A stretch of 64,000 nt of DNA from Sphingobacterium sp. UBA7855 (GTDB lineage: Bacteria > Bacteroidota > Bacteroidia > Sphingobacteriales > Sphingobacteriaceae), in the NCBI GenBank assembly GCA_002500745.1, contig DLST01000002.1, forward strand, positions 276,350-340,349, read 5' to 3'. Below, piece after piece: positions 34,787 through 44,604 of the stretch (positions are counted from its first letter, which is position 1; each line of letters starts with the position of its first letter). The notes beneath the pieces are model-generated. The model did no database searches. It saw only the letters and a list, made by a program, of their open reading frames with translations, and had not been told where the DNA came from. The translations under genes were made by a program, and so were the position numbers.

Positions 34787-37204
34787 ATGGCGACAGATCT
34801 TTATAAAGATACAGTTTATATACCTTTGGAAGATGTTGAAAGCGAACATTGCGCATCAATTGTCGAAAAAGGACTAGCCCAGGTTAAAGGCCTGGCGAGC
34901 TATCGGGTGGAATTGAATAATCACAGAGCTGCTATCGTACCGAAGGATAGTGCAGCAGTCATTAGCAGTGTAAAGGCGATCAAAGATCTTGGTTATGGTG
35001 TTTCTACATTGACCAAAACATTTCCAGTTCTTGGGATGACTTGCGCCTCATGCGCCAGTAGCGCTGAAAGTATGGCGAAATATGAACAGGGGGTTGTTAA
35101 TGCAGCTGTAAATTATGCAACAGGAAATCTCACTGTTGAATATATTCCCGGTGTGACAGATCCTTTAAAAATCCAAAAGGCGGTCCAAGCTGGTGGCTAT
35201 GATCTGTTAATTGAAGAGGAATCCACACAGCAGGAAACTTTGGAGGCTATTCACGCGGAGAAATTCCGTAAGCTTAAGGTCAAAACACGTTGGGCAGTGT
35301 TGCTATCACTTCCCGTAGTGATCATTGGTATGTTTTTTATGAATATGCCTTACGCTAATCCTATCATGTGGCTTTTTTCCACGCCAGTGGTTCTTTGGCT
35401 GGGCAAGGATTTTTTTGTCAATGCGTGGAAGCAGGCAAAACATCGTTCCGCCAACATGGACACACTCGTTGCATTAAGTACAGGGATAGCCTACATTTTC
35501 AGTGTATTCAACATGCTTTTTGCTGACTTTTGGCATCAACGCGGCTTACATGCGCATGTATATTTTGAGGCCGCTTCAGTTGTCATAGCTTTCATTTTGT
35601 TGGGTAAACTACTGGAGGAGAAGGCCAAAGGTAACACCTCATCCGCTATTAAAAAGCTAATGGGGCTGCAGCCGAAGACGGTGATAGTCATTCAATCCGA
35701 TGGAACAGCGCGTCAGGTCCCGATAGAAGCCGTTCATGTGGGCAACATCATCCTTGTAAAACCCGGTGAGAAGATTGCTGTCGATGGGCTTGTTATCAGT
35801 GGAAATTCCTATGTCGATGAAAGTATGCTAAGCGGGGAGCCGGTTCCCGTTTTAAAAATGGAAAATGAGCAGGTTTTTGCAGGGACGATCAATCAGAAAG
35901 GTAGCTTTCAGTTTAGAGCAACAAAGGTGGGTAAAGAAACCATGCTGGCAAATATCATTAAAATGGTGCAGGACGCGCAGGGGAGTAAAGCACCAGTGCA
36001 AAAGCTGGTCGATCGAATTGCTGCTGTATTCGTTCCTGTTGTCATTGGTATTGCTATTTTAACTTTTCTAGTGTGGTTTACATGGGGTGGAGAAAATCAT
36101 CTGGCGCAAGGATTATTGGCTGCAGTAACGGTTTTAGTTATCGCCTGTCCGTGTGCATTGGGTTTAGCAACGCCTACAGCAATCATGGTTGGCGTGGGTA
36201 AAGGAGCTGAGCAGGGCATTTTAATTAAGGATGCGGAAAGCCTAGAGTTGGCCAAAAAGGTAAATGCAATTGTTTTGGATAAGACCGGAACCATTACAGC
36301 AGGAAAACCAGTGGTTACGGATGTGTATTGGAAGGATAATGCAGATGAGTTGAAAGGTATTTTATTGAGCTTGGAGACACAGTCGGAGCATCCTTTGGCA
36401 GAAGCTGTTGTAGCCTATTACAATGATGTAAAAGCAACACCAATATCTTTTATCGAAAGTATCACGGGGAAAGGTATCAAGGGCAGTGAAGGGATTATAA
36501 CCTACTATGTGGGGAACCGGAGATTGTTAACGGAAAATAGGATTACAATTTCGACGGAATTGATGGAGCGTGCCACGCAATGGGAAAATCAATCTAAAAC
36601 GGTGATCTGGTTTGCCAATAGTCAGAGTGCATTAGCTGTCATTGCTATTGCGGATCGGATCAAGGAAACTTCTGTACGTGCCATCACGGAGATGCAAGCA
36701 ATGGGAATTGAACTATATATGCTTACTGGTGACAACGAGACTACTGCTAGGGCTATCGCTGCGGAAACAGGTCTTCAGCACTACAAAGCGGAGGTATTGC
36801 CAGAGCACAAAGCCGATTTTGTTAAAGAATTGCAGCAAAAGGGGAAGGTGGTGGCTATGGTGGGTGACGGTATCAATGACAGCACAGCCTTAGCAACAGC
36901 CGATGTAAGTATTGCCATGGGAAAAGGAAGCGATATCGCTATGGATGTGGCCAAAATGACCATTATTTCTTCTGATTTAACGAAAATACCACAGGCAATC
37001 CGACTCTCAAAACAAACGGTCGCAACGATCAAGCAAAACTTGTTTTGGGCGTTTATTTACAATTTGGTTGGCATTCCGCTTGCTGCAGGTATCCTGTATC
37101 CAGTCAATGGTTTTCTTTTAAACCCGATGATAGCTGGCGCTGCAATGGCATTGAGCAGTGTAAGTGTCGTCAGTAATAGCTTGCGGCTTCGCTGGAAAAA
37201 ATAG
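34787..37204 (+). CDS. copA: copper-translocating P-type ATPase
   Basis: An 805-residue P1B-type ATPase that exports Cu(I) from the cytoplasm. Order: a first ferredoxin-like HMA fold (1-78) that lacks the CxxC pair; a second HMA with GMTCASC (Cys86, Cys89); membrane helices; the TGES-type loop SMLSGEPVP; the ion-site CPC (residues 454-456); phosphorylated Asp498 in DKTGT; SEHPLAEA nucleotide-binding HP motif; and GDGINDSTALATADVSIAMG. The start at 34787 is preferred over 34748, which would add a spurious tail. The CopZ-like gene follows at 37348, and a TlpA-type thiol protein and CDF pump lie further on. Confidence 0.95.
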   Translation: MATDLYKDTVYIPLEDVESEHCASIVEKGLAQVKGLASYRVELNNHRAAIVPKDSAAVISSVKAIKDLGYGVSTLTKTFPVLGMTCASCASSAESMAKYEQGVVNAAVNYATGNLTVEYIPGVTDPLKIQKAVQAGGYDLLIEEESTQQETLEAIHAEKFRKLKVKTRWAVLLSLPVVIIGMFFMNMPYANPIMWLFSTPVVLWLGKDFFVNAWKQAKHRSANMDTLVALSTGIAYIFSVFNMLFADFWHQRGLHAHVYFEAASVVIAFILLGKLLEEKAKGNTSSAIKKLMGLQPKTVIVIQSDGTARQVPIEAVHVGNIILVKPGEKIAVDGLVISGNSYVDESMLSGEPVPVLKMENEQVFAGTINQKGSFQFRATKVGKETMLANIIKMVQDAQGSKAPVQKLVDRIAAVFVPVVIGIAILTFLVWFTWGGENHLAQGLLAAVTVLVIACPCALGLATPTAIMVGVGKGAEQGILIKDAESLELAKKVNAIVLDKTGTITAGKPVVTDVYWKDNADELKGILLSLETQSEHPLAEAVVAYYNDVKATPISFIESITGKGIKGSEGIITYYVGNRRLLTENRITISTELMERATQWENQSKTVIWFANSQSALAVIAIADRIKETSVRAITEMQAMGIELYMLTGDNETTARAIAAETGLQHYKAEVLPEHKADFVKELQQKGKVVAMVGDGINDSTALATADVSIAMGKGSDIAMDVAKMTIISSDLTKIPQAIRLSKQTVATIKQNLFWAFIYNLVGIPLAAGILYPVNGFLLNPMIAGAAMALSSVSVVSNSLRLRWKK

Positions 37205-37347
37205 TTAATTATGGTTAAGCCGTAAGCTTCGTTTTTAAACGGTAAATATTGTAAAACAAAACAGAAAAATCGTAAGTACAACCAACTGGGATATAGCGAT
37301 ATTTGCGTAAATAATTGAATAGATTGATCATATTAAAATTAAATAAC

Positions 37348-37578
37348 ATGGAAAGAAAAGAACTTCAATTTAAAACCAACCTTAACTGTGGAGGCTGTGT
37401 GTCCAAAGTAAGTGCTGATCTGGATCGTATGGACGGTATTATTGAGTGGAGCGTTGACACTGCGAATGCAGACAAAATATTGACTGTCAAATGTGAAGGT
37501 ATTTCGGAAGAAGAAGTTGTTGAAATTATTGAAATTATTAAAAGAAAGGGCTTCGATGCAGTGGCCTGCTCCGCTTAA
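37348..37578 (+). CDS. CopZ-like heavy-metal-associated chaperone
   Basis: A 76-residue single HMA domain. The metal site is NCGGCVSKV (Cys15 and Cys18), and the rest has the beta-alpha-beta pattern with an acidic helix (EEEVVEIIEIIKRKGFDAVACSA). It is cytoplasmic and probably passes Cu(I) to CopA. The inner ATG at 37348 is chosen because the longer frame (37315) adds a non-family leader. It starts 143 bp after copA and ends at a clear terminator. Confidence 0.85.
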   Translation: MERKELQFKTNLNCGGCVSKVSADLDRMDGIIEWSVDTANADKILTVKCEGISEEEVVEIIEIIKRKGFDAVACSA

Positions 37579-37615
37579 TTGCTCAATAACGCTATTGAAA
37601 CATCCTTATTGAACT

Positions 37616-37651
37616 TCACCCTAAAGTTATATCAAATTTAGGGTGATTTTT
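37616..37651 (+). terminator. terminator after copper chaperone
   Basis: A perfect 10-bp stem (TCACCCTAAA at 37616-37625 with TTTAGGGTGA at 37637-37646) and an 11-nt loop, followed by TTTTT. The rest of the 329-bp gap to 37908 shows nothing else. Confidence 0.8.
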
Positions 37652-37907
37652 GTGTTATCATTTCTATGTGGTTAAAGAATCAATAGATTGCTGATCAACC
37701 CTGTGGAAGTTGCTGATGAGTTTTGAGATTTTATTTTATTGGTGATTACTAGCTTTGTTTTCAGTAGTTTATGTTGCATGTCGGTATCCGGCACTTGTGG
37801 TCACGGATAATTAAGATTAAATTAGCTCATGCTTTGAAAAATTTCCCACCAGAAAGGTCGGGTTGACACTTAGCAAGGTGCAATTTATTTGTAAATGAAA
37901 TAATCTA

Positions 37908-38483
37908 ATGAAACAAAAAACAATGCGTATTAAGTTTAATAGCAGATCTATTTTTTGGGGCTTTGCGGCGTTATCGTCAATTTTATTTTTAAGCTGTGGA
38001 AATACGGGAACCAAAAATGAGGTCAAGACCGAAAAGGTGGAGGAACCTGCTGAAGCTGCTGCACCCACGGCACAGGAGTTATCTTTTAAAGATAAAGAGG
38101 GTAAGGTGCTTCAATTAAGTACTTTAAAAGGTAAGGTGGTGTTTATCAATTTCTGGGCAACTTGGTGTCCTCCGTGTATTCATGAACTGCCTTCTATTGA
38201 CCAACTTAAGCAATCCCTTAAAGATAATAAGGATATCGTTTTTCTCCTAGTAGATGTTGATGGCGACATGGAAAAGTCTTCAGCATTCATGGCAGAAAAT
38301 AAGTATGACCTACCTCTTTATATAGCAGAGGGTGATATTCCTGCAGAATTCTTAGGACAGTCGATACCGACGACAGTCATTCTGGATAAAGCTGGAAAGA
38401 TTGTAGAGCGTTTGGAAGGAAGCCGTGACTATGGAGCTCCTGAGATAAAAAAAGCCTTGCAGGATATCGCGAGTGGCAGTTAA
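37908..38483 (+). CDS. TlpA-family thiol-disulfide oxidoreductase, lipoprotein
   Basis: A 191-residue thioredoxin-fold protein. The N-terminus is a lipoprotein signal (ALSSILFLSCGN, lipobox Cys near residue 30), followed by a Glu/Ala/Lys linker. The redox site is WATWCPPC (about 82-89) and the cis-Pro region is SIPTTVILD. It acts in the periplasm as a reductant or disulfide handler, for example in cytochrome c maturation. ATG at 37923 is an alternative start. It stands alone between the copper and CDF genes. Confidence 0.88.
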   Translation: MKQKTMRIKFNSRSIFWGFAALSSILFLSCGNTGTKNEVKTEKVEEPAEAAAPTAQELSFKDKEGKVLQLSTLKGKVVFINFWATWCPPCIHELPSIDQLKQSLKDNKDIVFLLVDVDGDMEKSSAFMAENKYDLPLYIAEGDIPAEFLGQSIPTTVILDKAGKIVERLEGSRDYGAPEIKKALQDIASGS

Positions 38484-38576
38484 CGATCGATTATTGTAAT
38501 CGCTATTTATTAGAGAAAGAGAGTAGAATTTGAAAAGAAAAACAGTAATTTCGAGCTGTCAAGTTAATTTATAGCG

Positions 38577-39458
38577 ATGTCCGAACTTCAAGAGCAAACT
38601 GCAGTCAGAACGACTTATTTTAGTATTGTTGGTAATGCATCACTGGCCTTGTTAAAATGGCTAGCAGGTTTCTTCGGAAACTCCTATGCGCTGATTGCGG
38701 ATGCAATTGAGTCAACAGCGGACATTTTCTCCTCATTTCTCGTCCTTCTGGGTTTAAAATATGCGCAACGACCTGCCGACGACAATCACCCGTATGGTCA
38801 TGGTCGGGTAGAACCCCTTATCACATTTATTGTGGTCGGTTTTCTTATCGTTTCGGCAACCATAATCGCTTATGAAAGTATTGAGAATATAGGAACGCCA
38901 CATGACTTGCCAAAACCTTGGACCTTAATCGTTCTCGGCGGGATCATTGTATGGAAAGAAATTTCTTACAGGATCGTTATGAAGAAAAGTAAAGAAACAA
39001 ATAGTTCTTCATTGCGTGCAGACGCTTGGCACCATCGAAGCGACGCGATAACATCAGTTGCGGCTTTTATTGGGATATCGATTGCATTGTTGCTCGGAAA
39101 AGGATACGAAAATGCCGATGACTATGCCGCATTATTTGCTGCAGGGTTCATACTTTACAACTGTTATCATATTTTCAGACCAGCGCTTGGCGAGATTATG
39201 GATGAAAATGTCTACGAAGAAGTCATTGATGACATCCGGAAAGAGGCATTAAAAGTGGAGGGGATAAAAGCGACAGAAAAATGTTTTGTCCGGAAATCGG
39301 GGGCTAAATATCACGTCGATCTGCACGCTATTGTCGATAGTGAAATTACGGTACGAGCAGGGCATGAGCTGGCGCATAAACTCAAAGACCATTTGGTTGC
39401 ACATATTCCTGATCTTGGTCATGTGATGATCCATATCGAACCGAACGAATGCCTTTGA
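38577..39458 (+). CDS. cation diffusion facilitator transporter
   Basis: A 293-residue CDF pump for divalent metals (Zn, Fe, Co or Mn). Helix 2 has ALIADAIESTADIFSS, helix 5 has DAWHHRSDAITS, and the loop HPYGHGRVEPL is typical; Asp and His in these form the transport site. The C-terminal cytoplasmic domain (from about 205) ends in VMIHIEPNE. It is part of a metal-homeostasis stretch but no operon partner is within 90 bp. Confidence 0.92.
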   Translation: MSELQEQTAVRTTYFSIVGNASLALLKWLAGFFGNSYALIADAIESTADIFSSFLVLLGLKYAQRPADDNHPYGHGRVEPLITFIVVGFLIVSATIIAYESIENIGTPHDLPKPWTLIVLGGIIVWKEISYRIVMKKSKETNSSSLRADAWHHRSDAITSVAAFIGISIALLLGKGYENADDYAALFAAGFILYNCYHIFRPALGEIMDENVYEEVIDDIRKEALKVEGIKATEKCFVRKSGAKYHVDLHAIVDSEITVRAGHELAHKLKDHLVAHIPDLGHVMIHIEPNECL

Positions 39459-39528
39459 CAGTCAACTTAAAAATGGCAGCACATGCTATTTTTTCTGAAC
39501 CGTGCCGCCATTTGATTTTTATTGAAAC

Positions 39529-40557
39529 TTAGGTGTTTTCAGCTTCAAGCAATTCGATCTGCCATTTAATCTGATCCGCTTTGATAGGGTAATCGACATT
39601 ATTTCTTAAGCTTTCATAAATGGCTTCAAACAGCTGATTATAATCTCCTTTATGTGGCGTTACGAAAGATTCATGTTTTTGATTCGCAGCATCTATGGTG
39701 ACGAGTTTCCCTTCGAGACCTGCTGGCTCAAGGCCATAAGATGGATTGTCGGGTAACATACCATCCAGCAATTGCTGTTCTTGCACATCCGTCATATTCT
39801 TGATAAAACTCCCTTTTGTACCGTGGATGACAAAGGCTGGTTGTGGAGAAGCAACCAAGAGACTGCCCGTTAAGTACACATTCAATCCAGCTGGATAAGA
39901 GAGCTGGTAGTGAAAATAATCTGCCACTTTAGAATCCGGCCTGTTAATGGAGGTCGTCTTGGTAAATTTTACCGGCTTTCCAAAAAGGGAGATGGCCTGA
40001 TCAATAAGGTGAGGACCGAGGTCGTAGGTAATACCATTGGAAATATACTGCGTATCTTCCTTGAAGTATTTTTGTCCCAATTCCATTTTATAGCGATCAA
40101 ATCTGAAATGCACTTCAATCAGCTTTCCTAACTCTCCACTGTCAATCACTTTTTTTATGTCTAAAAAGTGACCGTCATACCGTCTGTTTTGATAGAAGAA
40201 TACGTGTTTACCGTGTTTTTTGCTGATGGAAAGAAGCATGTCGAATTGTGTAGTGTCATCAACGGCAGGCTTTTCTATCAAAACATGTTTTCGTGCTTCT
40301 AGCGCCTCTTTAGCATATTGGAAATGGGTATAGTTTGGTGTATTCACAATGACCAGTTCTATAGTTTCGTCAGCTAGTAAGTCCGCAATATTATCGTAAC
40401 TTATTATTCCGGGATAAAATTGGTGGGCGGTCTTTTTCGAGCGTTCCACGACAGCACTAAGATTAAAATGTGGATTTGTATAGATAAATGGTGCGTGAAA
40501 GACACGTCCAGACATGCCAAAACTAAGTATTCCTGTGTTAATTTGAGTATATTTCAT
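39529..40557 (-). CDS. Gfo/Idh/MocA-family oxidoreductase
   Basis: A 342-residue NAD(P)-dependent oxidoreductase. The N-terminal Rossmann domain has GILSFGMSGRVFHAPFI and VVNTPNYTHF. The catalytic Lys lies in LIEKPAV, and the C-terminal alpha/beta domain starts near 125 (HVFFYQNRRYDGHFLDIKKVI). The substrate is likely a sugar or inositol derivative but is not resolved. It is a single gene; the 380-bp gap upstream to the GH130 gene shows no gene or strong hairpin. Confidence 0.9.
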   Translation of the reverse strand: MKYTQINTGILSFGMSGRVFHAPFIYTNPHFNLSAVVERSKKTAHQFYPGIISYDNIADLLADETIELVIVNTPNYTHFQYAKEALEARKHVLIEKPAVDDTTQFDMLLSISKKHGKHVFFYQNRRYDGHFLDIKKVIDSGELGKLIEVHFRFDRYKMELGQKYFKEDTQYISNGITYDLGPHLIDQAISLFGKPVKFTKTTSINRPDSKVADYFHYQLSYPAGLNVYLTGSLLVASPQPAFVIHGTKGSFIKNMTDVQEQQLLDGMLPDNPSYGLEPAGLEGKLVTIDAANQKHESFVTPHKGDYNQLFEAIYESLRNNVDYPIKADQIKWQIELLEAENT

Positions 40558-40937
40558 TGTTTTTAAAATACGGCAGATTTCGCCAGTTATTCATTTATTT
40601 ATAGACAGCTCTAATGCCTTTTTATTCTCTCGCCCACATCGCCTTTTTATTTCTAACGTATTTTAGATAGCCGATTATGCCATTCTTTTGTTTTTAAGTA
40701 GATAAAAACCGGATAGCGCCGAAGAAAAACGGATGTTCTAAGATACCTGTAATGAATAGTGGCGTTCCTGTTTTGAGATCATGCTATAAATATATACTTT
40801 TATACTGTGTATCGCAATATCCAGCTTTCTATTTATTTGAAGATTGACAGGCTATTGCAAACAGAATGAGTCCAATTATAATTTCCGCTACAGGCTGTTG
40901 TTAAAAGCAATATAAAGATTAAGAAATCAATGAAATT

Positions 40938-42095
40938 ATGACTAATATCGTAAAATTTGCAGGCGTTGTTTTGTTGGTCGTTTTAAGCGGCTGTAACGTA
41001 CATCGTGATGCACAGTTTAGAAAAGGACATTGGGTATTTGGGGGCTTTGAGCGACCCAGAGGAGTAAATCCAATTATTGAACCTGATACGAGTTCGGTAT
41101 TTTATGATCCAATGTTGGGAAAAGAAATTCGATGGGAGGATAACGATACCTTTAATCCTGCAGCGGTTGTTAAGGGAGATAGTGTGTATGTCATTTATCG
41201 CGCCGAGGATCGGACAGGAAAGGCGATTGGCCACCGTACCTCCAGGCTGGGACTAGCTGCCAGTGCCGATGGCATTCATTTCAAACGACTCAAAACACCA
41301 GTATTCTACCCTGCTCCCGACGACCAACAGGATAACGAATGGCCTGGCGGGACGGAGGATCCTCGGATAGCGCAAACAGAGGATGGGCGTTTTGTCATGT
41401 TTTACACCCAATGGAACCGAAAGGTACCTCGGCTCGGTGTAGCAATATCCACTGACCTGAAACACTGGGTGAAGCATGGCCCCATTTTTAAAAAATCGAA
41501 AAATAAGCCCAACTTAATCAATGAACCGCATAAATCGGCATCAATTGTGACCGTATTGAAAGGCAATAAACAGGTGATTGCCAAAATCAACGGAAAATAT
41601 TGGTTGTACTGGGGGGAGTATGGTGTGTATGGTGCTACATCCGATAATCTGATTGACTGGGAACCCGTAACGGACAATAGAGGTGCAATGAAAGCCTTCA
41701 TCTCGCCAAGGCATGGTTATTTCGATAGCGCATTGACTGAATGCGGTCCTCCGGCAGTTTTGACAGATAAAGGAATTTTATTGTTATACAATGGTAAGAA
41801 TCATGCTGAGAAAGGCGACATGCGTTTTGCTAAAAAGAGCTATTCCGCAGGTCAGGTTCTATTTGATCCGCGCGATCCGACAAGCGTACTAGCTCGAATG
41901 GATGTTCCGTTTTTACGCCCCATGGAACCTTTCGAAAAAAGTGGGCAATATATCGACGGGACGGTTTTTATTGAAGGGTTGGTGTATTTTAAACAAAAAT
42001 GGTTTTTGTATTATGGCTGTGCAGACTCTAAAGTTGCTGTGGCTATTTATGATCCACGCCATCCGGGGCTCATGGATCCTGTACCTGGATTGTAA
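40938..42095 (+). CDS. GH130-like lipoprotein (mannoside phosphorylase/hydrolase family)
   Basis: A 385-residue five-blade beta-propeller protein of the GH130 type. A lipoprotein signal is present (VVLLVVLSGCN). Family text: FNPAAVV, YRAEDRTG, GTEDPRIAQTEDGRFVMFYTQW, YWLYWGEYG, SALTECGPPAVL and LLLYNGKN, with DGTVFIEGLVYFKQKWFLYYGCAD near the end. GH130 enzymes phosphorolyse or hydrolyse beta-mannosides. Activity on a specific glycan is not shown. Being lipid-anchored, it likely acts in the periplasm or on the outer membrane. No SusC/SusD pair is adjacent. Confidence 0.85.
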   Translation: MTNIVKFAGVVLLVVLSGCNVHRDAQFRKGHWVFGGFERPRGVNPIIEPDTSSVFYDPMLGKEIRWEDNDTFNPAAVVKGDSVYVIYRAEDRTGKAIGHRTSRLGLAASADGIHFKRLKTPVFYPAPDDQQDNEWPGGTEDPRIAQTEDGRFVMFYTQWNRKVPRLGVAISTDLKHWVKHGPIFKKSKNKPNLINEPHKSASIVTVLKGNKQVIAKINGKYWLYWGEYGVYGATSDNLIDWEPVTDNRGAMKAFISPRHGYFDSALTECGPPAVLTDKGILLLYNGKNHAEKGDMRFAKKSYSAGQVLFDPRDPTSVLARMDVPFLRPMEPFEKSGQYIDGTVFIEGLVYFKQKWFLYYGCADSKVAVAIYDPRHPGLMDPVPGL

Positions 42096-42187
42096 AAGCG
42101 AATAGGTTGACTTTGAAGCTTGTTCCCTTGTTCGGATAATGGGTAGCTGGTCAAGGAGATTTATTTTGCTAATAACCTGTAAAATTA

Positions 42188-42217
42188 AAAAAGGCAGATC
42201 ATTTGATCTGCCTTTTT
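42188..42217. terminator. bidirectional terminator by tRNA-His copy 2
   Basis: A perfect 14-bp stem (42188-42201 with 42204-42217), with A-runs and T-runs at either side. It ends the tRNA-His transcript on the minus strand and can also end the GH130 gene. Confidence 0.82.
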
Positions 42218-42218
42218 G

Positions 42219-42293
42219 GGTAAGTAATCGGGCTCGAACCGACGACCCCTAGAACCACAATCTAGTGCTCTAACCAACTGAGCTATACCTACC
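42219..42293 (-). tRNA. tRNA-His (GTG), copy 2
   Basis: Identical in sequence to copy 1 at 10108-10182: same acceptor, anticodon loop TTGTGGT and 5' extra G at 42293. The identity extends over 88 bp in total (42218-42305). Confidence 0.95.
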
Positions 42294-42308
42294 GTGATTT
42301 TGATGATA

Positions 42309-42340
42309 CAAAAGTAAGATTAAACCCTATTCCCTCCAAA
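42309..42340 (-). promoter_or_regulatory. Bacteroidota promoter of tRNA-His copy 2
   Basis: On the minus strand TTTG (42340-42337), a 20-bp spacer and TACTTTTG (42316-42309), the same arrangement as at copy 1. Confidence 0.75.
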
Positions 42341-42490
42341 TATTTGAGTGAAAAAAAACAGCGTTTAAAGCCAACTAGGTGAAGATTAGTTTATTAAATT
42401 TTAATAAAAAACCTCGTAACCCGTCCATAGCAGTGCTGATATGCAATTCGCTACTCCCAAGGCTACCATTTGCTTCCAATTTTTACTAAG

Positions 42491-42525
42491 AAAAAGCGGT
42501 TTCTATTACCGAAACCGCTTTTTTT
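42491..42525 (-). terminator. terminator of htpG
   Basis: A 13-bp perfect stem (42491-42503 with 42511-42523) around a 7-nt loop. Flanking A-rich and T-rich ends extend the pairing. It lies 19 bp past the htpG stop. Confidence 0.85.
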
Positions 42526-42543
42526 AGTAAAAGGATTGCCCCC

Positions 42544-44433
42544 TTATATCATTTCTACACTTCGCTTCACAAAGGATGTTAAATCGGCTCCAGACAATAA
42601 ACCTCTGGATAAGAGTGCTAAATCAAAAGCCTGTTTTGCTAGTTTAGAGCCTTCTTCGTCCGATGCTGATAAAATTCTTTTGATCAGTGGATGGTTACCG
42701 TTAACCGTTACCTTATAATTGTCGGGCAATGAGCCATAGAAATTCATACCGCCACCTGTCTTAGCCATATCTTTCATCCGGCGCATAAATTCATCAATCG
42801 TTACCGATACAGGCAGATCACCCTCATTTAACGCATCAACTTCAACTTTCATATCTTGGCGTGAAATTGCCTTTTCGAAAACTTCCAGCGCTTTTTTAGA
42901 TTCTTCTTCCGAAAGAGCCAGTTCGACCTTTTCATCTTTCTGAATCAATTTATCGATAACGTCAGCATCTACGCGTTTCAGTTGCACCTTTTCACCACCC
43001 TTTTCCTCCAAATAAGCCGCAAAGTGCGTATCTAGTGGACCATCGAGTGTCAATACATCATAACCTTTGTTTAATGCAGTTTGGATAAATCCATCTTGTT
43101 GAGCAGCATCATGCGTATATAAGTAGATAATGTTTCCATCTTTATCTACTTGGATATCTTTGACTTTTTCGTAATACTCTTTGATGGTGAAACTTTCGTT
43201 TTTCGTATTTTTTACCAAACAGAAGTCATTTGCTTTTTCAGCAAATTTCTCATCGCTTAGCATACCATATTTGATAAATAAGCCGATATCCGTCCATTTC
43301 TCCTCAAAGCCTTTGCGGTCAGTCTTAAATATTTCGTTCAATTTGTCAGCCACCTTTTTGGTGATGTAACTATTGATTTTCTTAACGTTGCTGTCCGCCT
43401 GCAAAAATGAACGGGAAACGTTCAATGGAATGTCTGGAGAATCGATTACACCGTGAAGTAACATCAAGAACTCTGGAACAATATCTTTCACTTCGTCGGT
43501 GATGAACACTTGTCTCGAGTAAAGTTTGATTTTATTACGCTGGATCTCAAGTTCATTTTTAACTTTAGGAAAGTAAAGGATACCGGTCAGGTTGAATGGA
43601 TAATCTACGTTGAGGTGAATCCAAAACAAAGGCTCATCCATGGAGTAAGGATATAACTCGCGGTAGAATGCCAAATAATCTTCATCTTTTAATTCAGACG
43701 GTGACTTTGTCCATGCTGGAGAAGTATTATTGATAATATTGTCTACCTCTACAGATTTGTATTTTGGTTTTCCTTCTTCGTCTTCACCATCCGGCTCAGA
43801 ATTTGTTTTTGTACCAAAACGGATTGGAACGGGAAGAAATTTAGCATACTTATCTAAAATATTCTGTAAACGTGCCTGACTTAAAAATTCAGTGGATTCT
43901 TCGTTAATATGTAGAATGACATCAGTACCACGTGTGGTTCTTGTGCCTGTAGAAATTTCGTAAGATGTACTACCATCGCAAGTCCAATGGGCTGGTTCTG
44001 CTCCATCCTGATAGGATAAGGATTCGATTTCCACCGTATCGGCCACCATAAATGCGGAATAGAAGCCTAAACCAAAACGGCCAATGATTTCATTTGCATC
44101 ATTTGCTTCTTTGAATTTTTCCATAAACTCTGTCGCTCCGGAGAAAGCGATCTGGTTGATGTATTTTTTTATTTCCTCTGCTGTCATACCAATACCATTG
44201 TCGGAAATAGTGATGGTTTTGGCAGCTTCATCAAATTTTACGTCTACAATCAATTCACCTGTTTCACCTTGATATTGACCTAAAGAAGCCAGGCGTTTGA
44301 TTTTTTGAGAAGCATCAACGGCATTAGATACCAGTTCACGCAAGAAAATTTCATTATCGGAATATAAGAACTTTTTGATTACGGGAAATATGTTCTCCGT
44401 GTGAATTGAAATACTACCTTTTTCTGGATTCAT
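42544..44433 (-). CDS. htpG: chaperone protein HtpG (Hsp90)
   Basis: A 629-residue Hsp90 homologue, cytoplasmic. N-terminal ATPase: YSDNEIFLRELVSNAVDAS, ISDNGIGMTAEE and GRFGLGFYSAFMVAD. The middle domain shows DIPLNVSRSFLQ, and the C-terminal dimerisation domain ends without the eukaryotic MEEVD. It helps fold and remodel client proteins with DnaK. Length and motifs are normal for bacteria. It stands alone with its own terminator. Confidence 0.97.
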   Translation of the reverse strand: MNPEKGSISIHTENIFPVIKKFLYSDNEIFLRELVSNAVDASQKIKRLASLGQYQGETGELIVDVKFDEAAKTITISDNGIGMTAEEIKKYINQIAFSGATEFMEKFKEANDANEIIGRFGLGFYSAFMVADTVEIESLSYQDGAEPAHWTCDGSTSYEISTGTRTTRGTDVILHINEESTEFLSQARLQNILDKYAKFLPVPIRFGTKTNSEPDGEDEEGKPKYKSVEVDNIINNTSPAWTKSPSELKDEDYLAFYRELYPYSMDEPLFWIHLNVDYPFNLTGILYFPKVKNELEIQRNKIKLYSRQVFITDEVKDIVPEFLMLLHGVIDSPDIPLNVSRSFLQADSNVKKINSYITKKVADKLNEIFKTDRKGFEEKWTDIGLFIKYGMLSDEKFAEKANDFCLVKNTKNESFTIKEYYEKVKDIQVDKDGNIIYLYTHDAAQQDGFIQTALNKGYDVLTLDGPLDTHFAAYLEEKGGEKVQLKRVDADVIDKLIQKDEKVELALSEEESKKALEVFEKAISRQDMKVEVDALNEGDLPVSVTIDEFMRRMKDMAKTGGGMNFYGSLPDNYKVTVNGNHPLIKRILSASDEEGSKLAKQAFDLALLSRGLLSGADLTSFVKRSVEMI

Positions 44434-44604
44434 AATTTTTATGTCGCTATTTTTTAAATTTATGATTTGTTTACAACATACAATCTATGTTCCAAATACC
44501 TCCTATAAGACATGATGGCAGAAAACGTCCTATTTTGTCATAAGTGCGTGTATTTCGTTAAAAGGATCTTATAGTAGGCTGTCAGCAATCGAAAGCCTCT
44601 TAGC

